Shown: positions 27,525 to 37,608 of the stretch, one piece after another | How the letters are laid out: each line of letters opens with the position of its first letter | Position numbering within the stretch: position 1 is the stretch's first letter | Source of the DNA: Bacteroidales bacterium | GTDB lineage: Bacteria > Bacteroidota > Bacteroidia > Bacteroidales > UBA10428 | Assembly: GCA_016934395.1 (NCBI GenBank) | Contig: JAFGSZ010000017.1 | Coordinates: 1-54,344, forward strand | Direction of reading: 5' to 3' | DNA length: 54,344 bases | Translations under genes and position numbers: made by a program | The notes under the pieces: generated by a model | Database searches by the model: none | Seen by the model: the letters and a program-made list of their open reading frames with translations, nothing else | What the model was told of the DNA's origin: nothing

Positions 27525-29894
27525 TTATTGTTCTCTCATTCCAGCGACTTCAAGCGCAATGATTGAAAAAACATTCCAGCTGAATACTCTTGCCGATGGC
27601 CACCAGCAATTGGGCTGTGACAAATCCATCGGTATTATTTCATGGCTGAAGGGTTCATTGTAATTAAGATAAATTTCAGCCAGCATTCTTTTTTTAATCC
27701 GTTCCTCAGCTGGCCCCCAACCGTGTTTTTTACCGGCAACGTAAGCGCAAATTTCGTTTCGCATCCAACTGCCTCCGTTATAATATTGTCCGTTTGCCCA
27801 AAACATATCGGGTAAAAACGGTTTGTTTTCCATCGTAAAGAATGTATCCGTTGCATGGAACATGATTGGCGAACAATCGTTTATAACAGGAAATTTATTC
27901 AGTGTATTGATAACCATTTCGGAATCGAGAAGGGGTTTATCCCATAACCACCACGAAACAAACTCTGGCATAAGGTCGGTAAAGGATATAGCATAAGGAT
28001 AATCTTTGTCGGAAACGATATATCCTTTTTCTTTATCGTAAAAATTCCTGTATTCCTGAACTACCTTGTTTATATATTCCTGTTCTATCTTGAACCCTAA
28101 TTCTTTGGCAGCCATCAGAGTAATCGCAAATACTCCCTGGTTTACAGCCAGCGTTGATTTTTTTTGCTCATAAAACACAACATCATTTTGGCTTAACGAA
28201 AAATGAGCGCTGACAATACCGTCCCTGTCGGGATCAAATTCCTGAACACAAAATTCCAGTGCTTCTTTCAAACGCACCGTATCCAGGCTTGAATTAAACC
28301 GTCTTTTATTAACCAATCCCCACCAGATCCATTCGCAGGTGGCTTCGTTTCCTTTTTTTTCTATACTCCCCATATAGGGTGTGATTATAGTACCAATAGC
28401 GCCCCCGGGGTCTTGTGTTCCACCCCACTTCTTCCAGATCGATTCATTTAACGCTTTATCATACACGGAGACCACACTCCAGAAGGAATCCCTGTTGTAC
28501 ATGTCAGGAGCATAGTTTATGCTTGGTACGTTATGCGGGCTGAAATCCTGTGCTGAGGTAATCCAGGTTAGCATCATAAAGTCAGCATACAATACTTTTT
28601 CTTCATCAGATCCTTCAAATCCCAGTCCCTCAGATAACCTGGTCTGGCTGGCCAGCCGGATATCCCTGATATCGTTGGCTTTCTGTACAAACACAAAAAT
28701 GGTTTTTGTTTGTTTTTCGCCTATTGGCATTCGGTGATAGGGGTACTTTTGGGGTATTATTTTCTGAATTTCAAAATTTTTTATTTGAATTTCCGAGGTA
28801 CTTTCAATCAATAATTGAGCAGCGTTACCTTCAAGTCCCTGAAGTAATGCTGATTCTTCAAAAAAAAGCCACTCATCAGATGATGCCGGAATACCGGTTT
28901 TATAGTGAAAACCAATAACTTCATCCCTGTTATTAAAGGTTTTTAAAAGTCTTAAATTGATGGGTTGTGCTGATTTGTATTTAAATTTTATAGTATAAAA
29001 ACCATCAGCAGTAGTAAAGGGAATTTTAATTCCTGAATTAGTTTCAGGCTGTTTTTTATCTGGTGTAACAATAAAATTTTCTCCTTTTACGGCACTTATT
29101 TTCCCTTCATTGTGTTGGAAAGATTCTAAAAGATATTTATTATTTAACAGAGTTGGTTGTCCGGCATTATAATCCGATAATTCGCCAAAACATAGACTTA
29201 CATAGTTTTCATTTCGTGCTCGCTCTTTATGGTTTGAAATATGGTAAAGGTTAACATCCGCAATAGTTTGTACTGCCTTAAAACCTATGCCGGTAGCTCC
29301 CTGATCGGCAGGCCGTCTTCGAATGTTACGGGTCCACTGGTTTTTATATCCGGCATCTGTTAAGAGACCTACGGCAACAGCGTCTTCGAGAAAGAAACCT
29401 GCTGCAGGATATATTTCCCGTATTGAACCTCCCTGATGGTTTAAATGGTCAAAACTCCAATATGAAACGGGTTTGTTATTAGGGCTCAGTTTGGTTTCAA
29501 GTTGATAGAATAGCAACGGAATATTATTTTGTTCTAAGCTGATTCCCTTTTTTATTACATGATCATTTAGAATGGAATAATTAACTTCTATGGTAATATC
29601 GGTCATTAAATCTTTTGAATAATACTGTCCGGTAAGTTTTATCGCACCGCCTTTTTCTTCTGCTTGATTGGCTTTCCAATTATTAAGGGTATCAGAAATG
29701 CTGCGATCCTCGTTTTCAATAATCAGGTTAAATTCACCAAAAGCTTCGTTACTTACAACTTTTTTATTACCATATAGTACCTGAATGTTATATCCACTCT
29801 CTTTGTTACCGGATAATTGCAAAAATATATTCTGAGAATACAATATCTGGCTGAGTGAGAATAATATCAGTATAAAAAAAATACTTTTTCTCAT
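27525..29894 (-). CDS. Exported six-hairpin glycosidase-like protein
   Basis: A 789-residue protein with a signal peptide (cleaved near residue 20, ILYSQ). The first 400 residues are beta-rich. The C-terminal half (about 430-785) is helical with motifs of (alpha/alpha)6 six-hairpin glycosidases: NRDSFW, WIWWGLVNKR, a conserved FDPDRDG, WANGQYYNGGSWMRNE and a final WWPSARVFSWN. This arrangement recalls the clan containing GH63, GH78, GH94 and GH95, but I cannot place it in one family. The likely role is cleavage of oligosaccharides in the periplasm. It begins the second transcription unit after the terminator at 29932 and precedes the T9SS protein by 52 bases. Confidence 0.65.
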   Translation of the reverse strand: MRKSIFFILILFSLSQILYSQNIFLQLSGNKESGYNIQVLYGNKKVVSNEAFGEFNLIIENEDRSISDTLNNWKANQAEEKGGAIKLTGQYYSKDLMTDITIEVNYSILNDHVIKKGISLEQNNIPLLFYQLETKLSPNNKPVSYWSFDHLNHQGGSIREIYPAAGFFLEDAVAVGLLTDAGYKNQWTRNIRRRPADQGATGIGFKAVQTIADVNLYHISNHKERARNENYVSLCFGELSDYNAGQPTLLNNKYLLESFQHNEGKISAVKGENFIVTPDKKQPETNSGIKIPFTTADGFYTIKFKYKSAQPINLRLLKTFNNRDEVIGFHYKTGIPASSDEWLFFEESALLQGLEGNAAQLLIESTSEIQIKNFEIQKIIPQKYPYHRMPIGEKQTKTIFVFVQKANDIRDIRLASQTRLSEGLGFEGSDEEKVLYADFMMLTWITSAQDFSPHNVPSINYAPDMYNRDSFWSVVSVYDKALNESIWKKWGGTQDPGGAIGTIITPYMGSIEKKGNEATCEWIWWGLVNKRRFNSSLDTVRLKEALEFCVQEFDPDRDGIVSAHFSLSQNDVVFYEQKKSTLAVNQGVFAITLMAAKELGFKIEQEYINKVVQEYRNFYDKEKGYIVSDKDYPYAISFTDLMPEFVSWWLWDKPLLDSEMVINTLNKFPVINDCSPIMFHATDTFFTMENKPFLPDMFWANGQYYNGGSWMRNEICAYVAGKKHGWGPAEERIKKRMLAEIYLNYNEPFSHEIIPMDLSQPNCWWPSARVFSWNVFSIIALEVAGMREQ

Positions 29895-29931
29895 AAAAGT
29901 TGAATGTAAAACATAAAAGAGAGCATACTGA

Positions 29932-29970
29932 TAAAAAAAAGGGGAGGGATAGTATTTTTATCCCTTCCCC
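29932..29970 (-). terminator. Strong terminator at the end of the SusCD operon
   Basis: On the minus strand GGGGAAGGGAT pairs with ATCCCTCCCC (one bulged base) around an AT-rich loop and is followed by eight T (the A run at 29933-29940). It lies 19 bases after the LamG lipoprotein stop and separates the SusCD operon from the six-hairpin gene. Confidence 0.88.
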
Positions 29971-29989
29971 ATATCATTTTCTGTAATGT

Positions 29990-31054
29990 TTATTGAGCTT
30001 CAGAATTTTCTAAGGTGTAAATAGAAAGCGCTTCAGCATCTGTTAAAGCTTTATTATAAAGACGTATGTCGTCTATAGTGCCTTTAAAGAAGCCATCGGT
30101 GGCATTAGGTTCCTCAACAATGTAATCATCAGTTGGAAGTTGTTGTCCGATAACAAAGTTTTTGGTTACCTGCATTAAGTTACCTGTTACACCTCTGTCA
30201 GAAATTTCTCTGACTTTTTCGCCATCGGCAAAAAACTTAATTACACCGGCAGAACCGTAAGAAACAATTATATTAGTCCAATCATTTTCATTAACGGTAA
30301 ACGGATTGCTGTCGTCGTCACAAACAAATTCCCATGTATCAGGTGCAGTTTGTTTTCTAATGGTATAATAAACTTTATCTTCTGATTGTAAGTTTAATTT
30401 ATAGCCAATCCAACGATCTAATGAAATAATATAATCATTATTATCCTGGCTCTCCATTTTAATCCATACACTAATACTTAATTCACTGGCAGGATTAAGC
30501 TGTGTACTGTAAGGTACCTCAATATTTGCACCTTTATCGAAATAGTAAGCGCTTTCTGCATTTCCAAATCTGTCAGCTGCTAAAACCGGCACTACCGGAC
30601 TGCCTGCCGTATAGAAATTCGTATGGCCTGATTTTAGTTCCCCATCATGACCATTACCTGAATTATCTGTTGCATCGCCGTTAAATAACCATTGTGCAAT
30701 CAGATATTCGGTACTTACCGGCTGTATCTCCCGGGTTATAAACACATCCATAGCAGTTTGTAACTGGGTAATCATAGCAGCTACAGTAGCTTCAGTAGTG
30801 TACAGGTCGTCAAGTACAGTTTTAGCCGCATCAATTACAATTTTAAAGTCAGCTTTTGATCCTGCAGCGTACTGTCCGGCGCTTGTTCCTTCCACAGCAC
30901 CATCATGCAGTGCAAGAGCTTCATCATATAGCGCCTGAAGTTCTGTTTTATCGATATTGGTAGGCTGTTTTTCATCGTCGTCTTTTTTACAAGACGTAAA
31001 AAGTGCTGCTGTAATAATAAAAACAGCAACTGATAATTTTAATAAATTTTTCAT
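29990..31054 (-). CDS. LamG-domain surface lipoprotein (SusE/F position)
   Basis: A 354-residue lipoprotein (lipobox LFTSC, Cys near residue 22, followed by KKDDDEK, an acidic context that often marks surface export in Bacteroidota). A three-helix FIVAR-like segment (about 38-110) leads to a LamG/concanavalin-like domain (about 120-345) with ATDNSGNGHDG, SISVWIKM and GTIDDIRLYNKALTDAE. It sits directly after SusD, the slot normally held by SusE/SusF-type glycan-binding proteins, and its LamG domain resembles that of the 1040-residue protein in this locus. The probable role is surface glycan binding. It is the last gene of the operon. Confidence 0.85.
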   Translation of the reverse strand: MKNLLKLSVAVFIITAALFTSCKKDDDEKQPTNIDKTELQALYDEALALHDGAVEGTSAGQYAAGSKADFKIVIDAAKTVLDDLYTTEATVAAMITQLQTAMDVFITREIQPVSTEYLIAQWLFNGDATDNSGNGHDGELKSGHTNFYTAGSPVVPVLAADRFGNAESAYYFDKGANIEVPYSTQLNPASELSISVWIKMESQDNNDYIISLDRWIGYKLNLQSEDKVYYTIRKQTAPDTWEFVCDDDSNPFTVNENDWTNIIVSYGSAGVIKFFADGEKVREISDRGVTGNLMQVTKNFVIGQQLPTDDYIVEEPNATDGFFKGTIDDIRLYNKALTDAEALSIYTLENSEAQ

Positions 31055-31106
31055 AGTCTTACTTTTTTAGATTAATAATTAATAGATTCTTTGCTTTTAT
31101 ATAATT

Positions 31107-32663
31107 TTAGTTTCTACTATAATTTCTCAATTCATAATTTGTGTCCAGTTCTCTCTGAGGATACGGGAGATACCTGTTTTCCTGATAATTAAAGTGTTCA
31201 ACATCACCAAAAACATTGTTGGCGTATGCTTCTCCATACCTCATGATATCAAAATACCGGTGGAATTCGAAGCCCAGTTCGGTTCTTCTTTCGTGGCGTA
31301 TAATGTCTCTGAGGGTATTCTGGTTTGTTTCTGTAATATCGTCTAACAAGCCGGTCGGGATATCCGGATAATTTACCAGGTTCTCATCTACCTGGAAACA
31401 TTCTCTTGCTCGTTTTCTTACACTGTTTAAATAGGGGAGTGCCATTGCTGATTTATTATCTTCGTTATAAGCCTCGGCAATCCATAACAGTACATCTGCA
31501 TACCGGATTGCTGTATAGTTCAGTTCGCCATCACCTTTAATATTGCCCGGGATTTCTGATATCGGCTGCAGTTCTTTTTTTGCTATGTATCCCGTTTCTG
31601 TCCAGTCACTGCTATACGCAATGGTGTCATCAATCCATGGTAATTGTGCGTTTTCTCTTCCTATAGTATAGTCAAGCCTTGGATCGTAGTATATTGTTCC
31701 TGTTATGTCTACAGTTTCAAACTCATCAACAAAATTCTGGGTAGGTAAATTAAAATAATACCCTTCACCCATACCATAATCCGCAGGCGCTGCAAATGCC
31801 TGATTCAGAAGATTTCCCGAAAACGGATCTTGTCTGCTTAAATGTTGTATTTCGAAAATCGACTCGGAGTTGTTCTCATAAGCCACATTAAAGTTGTGTT
31901 GATAATTAGGCATTAACTGATACGTGTAAGGAGCTTGGGTTAAAAGCAATGCCGTTTCGTATGCATCCTGCCATTTTTCCTGATAGAGGTAGCTTTTTGC
32001 CAGAAGCGCCAGAGCAGCCCCTTGCGTTGCCCTCCCAATTTCTATTGTTGAGGAGTATTCAACAGGTAATACTTCCAGTGCATCACTGCAATCCTGTTCA
32101 ATTTGATTATATATTTCACTTACTGTAGAAGGAGCTATCTGTAACTCACTTGTAAGCTTTGGTTCCAATAACACAGGTACATCACCATAAATATTAACCA
32201 ACAGAAAATAATAGTAGGCACGTAAAAATTTCGCTTCGCCAATAAGCCTTGATTTCAGATCGGTATCAATAAGATCGGGGCTCATTGCATTAATATTTTT
32301 AATTGCGTAATTACTGCGGGTTATGCCCTCGTAATAGTTTGCCCAAAGCGTTGCCACCACACCATTGTTCGTGTTTTCAACAAATTCATCGATATCTCCT
32401 GCATCGGCTTTATCGCCTGCATCTCCACCTTTTATAGCGTCATCCGATCGCGTGTCTCCAATCACCCAAATTTCTGCACCTTCGGTAGCAAAAGATAATG
32501 GGCGATAGGCAGCGTTTACAGCCAGAATTGCGTTCTCATCCGAAACAAAAAAAGATTCGGTCGTGTAACTTCCTTTTAATTCAGTGTTTAAAATATCTTC
32601 ACATGAATAGAATAACGAAGCAAACAGTATTATTATAAATGATGTATATAATGTTGTTTTCAT
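31107..32663 (-). CDS. SusD/RagB nutrient-uptake lipoprotein
   Basis: A 518-residue lipoprotein (lipobox LFYSC, Cys near residue 21, then EDILNTEL). It has the SusD pattern: an N-terminal ESFFVSDENAILAVNAAY helix, TPR-like helices in the middle with LIGEAKFLRAYYYFLLVNIY, and the C-terminal RxxELxFEFHRYFDIMRYG segment found in RagB/SusD proteins. SusD caps the SusC channel and binds the glycan outside. It lies 63 bases after susC and 52 bases before the LamG lipoprotein. Confidence 0.95.
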   Translation of the reverse strand: MKTTLYTSFIIILFASLFYSCEDILNTELKGSYTTESFFVSDENAILAVNAAYRPLSFATEGAEIWVIGDTRSDDAIKGGDAGDKADAGDIDEFVENTNNGVVATLWANYYEGITRSNYAIKNINAMSPDLIDTDLKSRLIGEAKFLRAYYYFLLVNIYGDVPVLLEPKLTSELQIAPSTVSEIYNQIEQDCSDALEVLPVEYSSTIEIGRATQGAALALLAKSYLYQEKWQDAYETALLLTQAPYTYQLMPNYQHNFNVAYENNSESIFEIQHLSRQDPFSGNLLNQAFAAPADYGMGEGYYFNLPTQNFVDEFETVDITGTIYYDPRLDYTIGRENAQLPWIDDTIAYSSDWTETGYIAKKELQPISEIPGNIKGDGELNYTAIRYADVLLWIAEAYNEDNKSAMALPYLNSVRKRARECFQVDENLVNYPDIPTGLLDDITETNQNTLRDIIRHERRTELGFEFHRYFDIMRYGEAYANNVFGDVEHFNYQENRYLPYPQRELDTNYELRNYSRN

Positions 32664-32726
32664 TGTGTTTATTTTTTATTAAAAGCTTTTCATATTTTGT
32701 TATATGTACTTATTAATATCTTCTGC

Positions 32727-35700
32727 TTAAAAAGTCACATTCAGGCCGATTAGGTAGGTCTTTGAAGTAGGGTATGTTCCCCAATCTATCCCTACCGCTC
32801 TGTCTCCCTCGCTTGCTGAATTTTCACTGGTTTGCATCTCAGGATCCAAACCGGAAAACCTGGTTATGGTGAACAAATTCTGTGCACACACATAAATTCT
32901 GAATTTATCTATCTTGACTATATTGCTTAAGCTCTTTGGCAGTGTGTAGCCAATCTGAATGTTTTTAAGTCGCATATATGATCCGTCTTCAATAAATCGG
33001 GTCGAAGGCCGGTTGTTATTTGTTGCTCCGCCCCAGGCTGCACGGGGAACTTCATTACTTTGATTCTGGGGTGTCCAGTGGTTATCATAAAAGCGTTTTG
33101 TAACAGGGAATGACCTGTAAAACCCTTCAATGTCTTTGTTTATTTGCATGTATACTTTATTGCCCTGAACACCTTGGAAGAAGGCGGAAAAATCAAAATT
33201 TTTATAGAACAAATCGATTGTTAAACCATACGTAAAATCAGGAATAGCGCTACCGGCATGTACTCTGTCATACGCATTAATTGTGCCGTCTGGAATTCCC
33301 TCAGGGCCACTTATGTCTTTATATTTCACATCGCCGGGTTCAATGTTTGGTCCCTGGTAAGCATGTGTTAATATTTCGGTGGGTGTTTGGAATATACCAT
33401 CCATCTGGTACACATAAAACGTACCAATAGCCTGTCCGACTTCAGTTACCGTAACAAAAGTATTATTGTCGACTTCACCGCCTATTATGGGTTTTGCATC
33501 CTGACCGCTGAGTGAAAGAACTTCATTTTTAACTTTGGCAAAATTTGCATTTATTTCATATTTAAAATCACCTAAATTGTTTCTATAACCAAGTTCAAAC
33601 TCAAATCCTTTATTTTCTACACTGCCTGCATTTACCCAGGGGTATTCTGCGGAACCACCGATTGAAGGGGATGGAAAAGGAATGAGCATATCGCTTGTTA
33701 CCTTTTGAAAATAATCAGCATTAAAAATTACTTTATTATCAAACAACCTTAAATCGATACCAAAATCCATTTGTTTTGTGGTTTCCCACTTAACATCATC
33801 ATTGCCTTGTGTACTTATTGCGTAACCATGTTGCAGGCTTTGAGATAATCCTCCAAAGGGATAGTCGTAACCACCACTGATAATAGTAGCCCATGGATAG
33901 TCACCAATTTCCTGATTACCCAGAATTCCAAAAGAACTTCTAAGCTTCAGCATGCTTATATTCCCCTTTTTATTTAAATTTTCAAAAAAAGATTCTTTTT
34001 CAAGACGCCATGCTAATGACCCTGAATAGAAAGTACCGTATCTGTTTTTTTCTGAAAATCTTGAAGAACCATCCCGGCGCAGGGTAAAAGTCGCAAGGTA
34101 TTTGCTGTTGAAAATATACTCCAGGTTTGCAAAATAGGAGACCAGGGCCCATTCCCATGCATTTCCGTAACTGCGTTGTTCCCCAATTCCGGCGTCTAAA
34201 TATCTGAAGTTTGTGGTTTGCTGGGTATAGTTTTGTCTGCTACCACCATGCAGTTCTGTTTTATCATGAATAACTTCAGAACCTAAAAGAAGCCGCATGT
34301 AATGCAGTTCCATAAAGGTTTTAGTGTATTCAAGCACATTGTTCGAGGTAAGCGCTGTATTTATTGCCGTCTCATTTGTTGCACTTCCGGGAGCATCAAT
34401 ACCTCTGTCGCCCCATTCTTCGTAGAATTTTTTACGATTGGTAATATTCAGGTTAATTCCGTTGTTGGATCTAAAAACAAGATCTTTCAATATTTTTATT
34501 TCGAAAAGCGCATTGTTTAAAAAGATATACCTGCGTTCCTTATCATCGAAATGATTTGCCAATCCAACCGGGTTGTATCCGTCTCCCAGGAATTTTGGAT
34601 TTGGAGGTAAATCAACATAATCACCATTTTCTTTATAAATGGGCGTACCGGGAGTTCTGAAAAAAGCATATCGAACCACACTTCCTTTATCGCTGGATGC
34701 TCCGTCACCCGAATTAGAAATAATATTTCTTAAGGTATGCGCAAAGTTTGTGTTTACATTGACCCGGATTCTTTCGTTTATTTTTGTGTTAACGTTTGCT
34801 TTGAAAGAATACCGGTCATAATACGAATTAAGAATAATACCTTTCTGATTAAAATAATCGCCCGAAATAAGGTAGGTCGATTTTTCATTTCCACCGGAAA
34901 CACTAAGCTGGTGACTTTGAACCGGGGCGGTCTGGAATATTGATTCCAAATGGTTTACATCGGCAAATGTTGCAGCAATTTCCGGGGTAATAACATCCCT
35001 GTCATCGGCTATAGCAGCTTCGTTATATATATTAATATACTCTTCCGTATTTACCATGGGAGTAAGTCTTCCGTGTTGCTGTAATCCGTAATACCCGTTG
35101 TAGCTTATGGTTTGTTTTCCTGAAAGCCCTTTTTTGGTAGTTATCACTACAACCCCATTTGCCGAACGCGAGCCATAAATTGCTGCTGAAGAAGCATCCT
35201 TTAGAATGGTAATGGATTCAATATCGGATGGAGAAATTACATTCAGGGCCCCTTTTGTTGGGATTCCATCAATAACATAAAGAGGATCATTGTTTCCGAT
35301 GGTTCCAACCCCTCTGATCCGAATTGACACAGCATCTCCCGGAGCGCCGGTTGCCTGATTAACTCTTACTCCCGATACCTTTCCGGCTAATGCACGATCA
35401 ATGTCATTAACAGGTAACTTTGAGAGCTCATCGGCTTTAACTGTCGATACTGCCCCGGTAATATTGCTTTTGCGAATTGATGAGTATCCTGTTACAACAA
35501 CCTCATCAAGCAATTCAGTTTCCGTTGCAAGCTGCAAATTAAAGATTGTAGTTGAACCTACGGGTATCTCCTGACTCTGATATCCGATATAGGAAACAGT
35601 AAGTATTGGATCCTCAATATCCTCCGGAATGGTCAAGGTAAAATCACCGGTAATAGAAGTAATGGTACCAATAGTGGTTCCCTTAATAACAATGTTTACA

Positions 35701-35861
35701 CCGATCAATTCAATACCCTCCGGGTCAATAATTTTGCCGGTTATGATCCGACCCTGAGCATTACTTTTTAATGGGATTAATAATAAGATCAGGATCAGAG
35801 CGTACAATAGTTTAGCATACAAATTCATAAAATTTGTATTTTGGATTAGGTTTTTTTTCAT
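32727..35861 (-). CDS. SusC/RagA TonB-dependent glycan transporter
   Basis: A 1044-residue outer-membrane transporter. A signal peptide ends near residue 35 (LKSNAQG). It is followed by a carboxypeptidase-D regulatory-like domain (ITGKIIDPEG to YIGYQSQEI), a TonB box region EVVVTGYSS, a plug with GVRVNQATGAPGDAVSIRIR and DPLYVIDGIPT, and a 22-strand barrel ending LIGLNVTF. It moves oligosaccharides into the periplasm with SusD. I kept the first ATG at 35861; a second ATG at 35828 would also leave a full signal peptide. It starts 18 bases after the upstream lipoprotein gene, so the two are in one operon. Confidence 0.96.
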   Translation of the reverse strand: MKKNLIQNTNFMNLYAKLLYALILILLLIPLKSNAQGRIITGKIIDPEGIELIGVNIVIKGTTIGTITSITGDFTLTIPEDIEDPILTVSYIGYQSQEIPVGSTTIFNLQLATETELLDEVVVTGYSSIRKSNITGAVSTVKADELSKLPVNDIDRALAGKVSGVRVNQATGAPGDAVSIRIRGVGTIGNNDPLYVIDGIPTKGALNVISPSDIESITILKDASSAAIYGSRSANGVVVITTKKGLSGKQTISYNGYYGLQQHGRLTPMVNTEEYINIYNEAAIADDRDVITPEIAATFADVNHLESIFQTAPVQSHQLSVSGGNEKSTYLISGDYFNQKGIILNSYYDRYSFKANVNTKINERIRVNVNTNFAHTLRNIISNSGDGASSDKGSVVRYAFFRTPGTPIYKENGDYVDLPPNPKFLGDGYNPVGLANHFDDKERRYIFLNNALFEIKILKDLVFRSNNGINLNITNRKKFYEEWGDRGIDAPGSATNETAINTALTSNNVLEYTKTFMELHYMRLLLGSEVIHDKTELHGGSRQNYTQQTTNFRYLDAGIGEQRSYGNAWEWALVSYFANLEYIFNSKYLATFTLRRDGSSRFSEKNRYGTFYSGSLAWRLEKESFFENLNKKGNISMLKLRSSFGILGNQEIGDYPWATIISGGYDYPFGGLSQSLQHGYAISTQGNDDVKWETTKQMDFGIDLRLFDNKVIFNADYFQKVTSDMLIPFPSPSIGGSAEYPWVNAGSVENKGFEFELGYRNNLGDFKYEINANFAKVKNEVLSLSGQDAKPIIGGEVDNNTFVTVTEVGQAIGTFYVYQMDGIFQTPTEILTHAYQGPNIEPGDVKYKDISGPEGIPDGTINAYDRVHAGSAIPDFTYGLTIDLFYKNFDFSAFFQGVQGNKVYMQINKDIEGFYRSFPVTKRFYDNHWTPQNQSNEVPRAAWGGATNNNRPSTRFIEDGSYMRLKNIQIGYTLPKSLSNIVKIDKFRIYVCAQNLFTITRFSGLDPEMQTSENSASEGDRAVGIDWGTYPTSKTYLIGLNVTF

Positions 35862-35879
35862 TTCAATCGTTCATTTACA

Positions 35880-37598
35880 TTATTTATAGGCGATAATTAT
35901 AGTATCAAGCATAATTCTTTCACCCCTTTTCTCAAGTTTGCTTCCGGCTGGAATCACAACAATAAGCATAGCCTTATTTGCTGGGAGTGTAAAGAGACCG
36001 TTATCCTTCACATTTGCAGCCACTATTTGGTGGCTGATAGCATCGTACAAATCCACGGGATCATTTTCATTGAAGTATTCAATTTGCTTATCCTCGTCAT
36101 AAGGATTATAATACAGGTAAGTAGGGTATGCAGGCTTTCTGTAAAAATCTGTAGCCAGACAATTAAGTTGAAGGATCTTATCAACATTGGTTTCACGAAT
36201 AATGGAACCAAAAATTCCAACATGGGCTGAACCATAAATACTGAACATCGAAATGTCTGGTTGACCAATTACCCAATTTGGTCCGTCTCCCAGGGCTACC
36301 GGAGAAACACCTTTAAGTTCTTCTTTTTGGTAGCTATCTGTTTTCTTCAATCCTTCATAAGCAATTACATTTCTTGTAATAGCTTTTTCTTTGGGAAGCC
36401 ACTGGTTTTTATCCGGAATTTCATAAGGGTAAAAAAGTCGTGCAGAATTGGCTGCATTAAGCATCCATTTTCCAATTAGCTGCGCATATTCAGGTTCATA
36501 GCGTACCAATGGAACCAATGGCCAGGCCATATCAAACGTATTCATTAGAAAACCATAGCCGCCATCCTGAATGATATTGCCCTGAATACCACTTACATCA
36601 TAGTCTCCCCAACGGTCATTAATTATTCCCCAGCCGGTACGGCCATCTTTTGCAGTACAACCATCAAATGTCCACGATAACAATTTTAAAATATCATAGC
36701 TGGTACCATTTTCAGCATTCAGCCTTGCAGCCGTGTAAGCTCCAAAAGGCATCAAAACCTCATAGAAACGACTTTCCTTCTGGGAATAAAGAGCATCTAA
36801 AGCAGAAATAGCTCCATTAAGATACCTGATGTCTCCAAATTTTTGGTATGCGGAATACAAAACCCAGGCGTGGCCTGCTGCTGCATCTTGCTGCCATGGA
36901 ATCTGATTTCGTTTTCCAAGCATGCTGCTGTAGTCGAAATAGGAATAATCGTAATTTCCGTCGAGCACCGAATCTGCTTTAAAGAACTGTTCAGCAATAA
37001 TTTTCTGCAGGCTGTCTGCACGTTCAACTCCGGGAAAAATATCAGAGACCGCAAAGTACAACACATTGGGAAAAACATCATACCACCAGTCCCGTCCATA
37101 ACCACCGCCCAACATGGCCACTTCTGCCGAAGTATTATTCATTATTATATTCCAGCCATTGTCGCAGTTGAAATAGTTCTGAACCATTTTAACATAGTTA
37201 TAGCCATGTTGACTGGTTTTATCAATCCCCACCAACCCTGCACTAATTAATGCCCCCAGTGAATTGATGGATTCATGAAATTCTCCGTTGTTTATATCCG
37301 GCCCCTGGCGTACATCACCAATAACCGTATATAATCCGAAAGTGACCTGCTTAAAATTTCTTTCTGAAGTATCCAGCCAGATAAAAGATATTCCCTGTGA
37401 ATTGATTTGATGATTGAAGATAATTTCGTCGAAATTCTTAGTCTTTTCATACCAGTCAAGCATTTTGTATGAAGATGGGAACCTGGGCATTTCATTTACT
37501 TTTCGTAACCCAGGCTGTTCTTTGTTTACTTTACGTTCACAACTGGCTGCAATAATGCTTAGGGTAATAATTAAACTTATATAGAAGATTTTTTTCAT
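35880..37598 (-). CDS. Lipoprotein with unknown (alpha/alpha)-type glycan-active domain
   Basis: A 572-residue lipoprotein (lipobox IIAASC, Cys near residue 20). Its whole length is a paralogue of the first 560 residues of the 1040-residue T9SS protein in the same locus: shared GLVGIDKT, RDWWYDVFPNVLYF, YTAARLNAENGTSYDI, WGDYDVSG, LVPLVRYEPEYA, SAHVGI and a C-terminal YLYYNPYD...LYDAIS...PAGS beta module. Conserved Asp and Trp in these motifs suggest a carbohydrate site. I cannot name the family. It lies in the operon between MFS (10 bases) and SusC (18 bases), so it probably acts in the periplasm or at the surface on the imported glycan. Confidence 0.7.
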   Translation of the reverse strand: MKKIFYISLIITLSIIAASCERKVNKEQPGLRKVNEMPRFPSSYKMLDWYEKTKNFDEIIFNHQINSQGISFIWLDTSERNFKQVTFGLYTVIGDVRQGPDINNGEFHESINSLGALISAGLVGIDKTSQHGYNYVKMVQNYFNCDNGWNIIMNNTSAEVAMLGGGYGRDWWYDVFPNVLYFAVSDIFPGVERADSLQKIIAEQFFKADSVLDGNYDYSYFDYSSMLGKRNQIPWQQDAAAGHAWVLYSAYQKFGDIRYLNGAISALDALYSQKESRFYEVLMPFGAYTAARLNAENGTSYDILKLLSWTFDGCTAKDGRTGWGIINDRWGDYDVSGIQGNIIQDGGYGFLMNTFDMAWPLVPLVRYEPEYAQLIGKWMLNAANSARLFYPYEIPDKNQWLPKEKAITRNVIAYEGLKKTDSYQKEELKGVSPVALGDGPNWVIGQPDISMFSIYGSAHVGIFGSIIRETNVDKILQLNCLATDFYRKPAYPTYLYYNPYDEDKQIEYFNENDPVDLYDAISHQIVAANVKDNGLFTLPANKAMLIVVIPAGSKLEKRGERIMLDTIIIAYK

Positions 37599-37608
37599 AA
37601 TTAATGGA

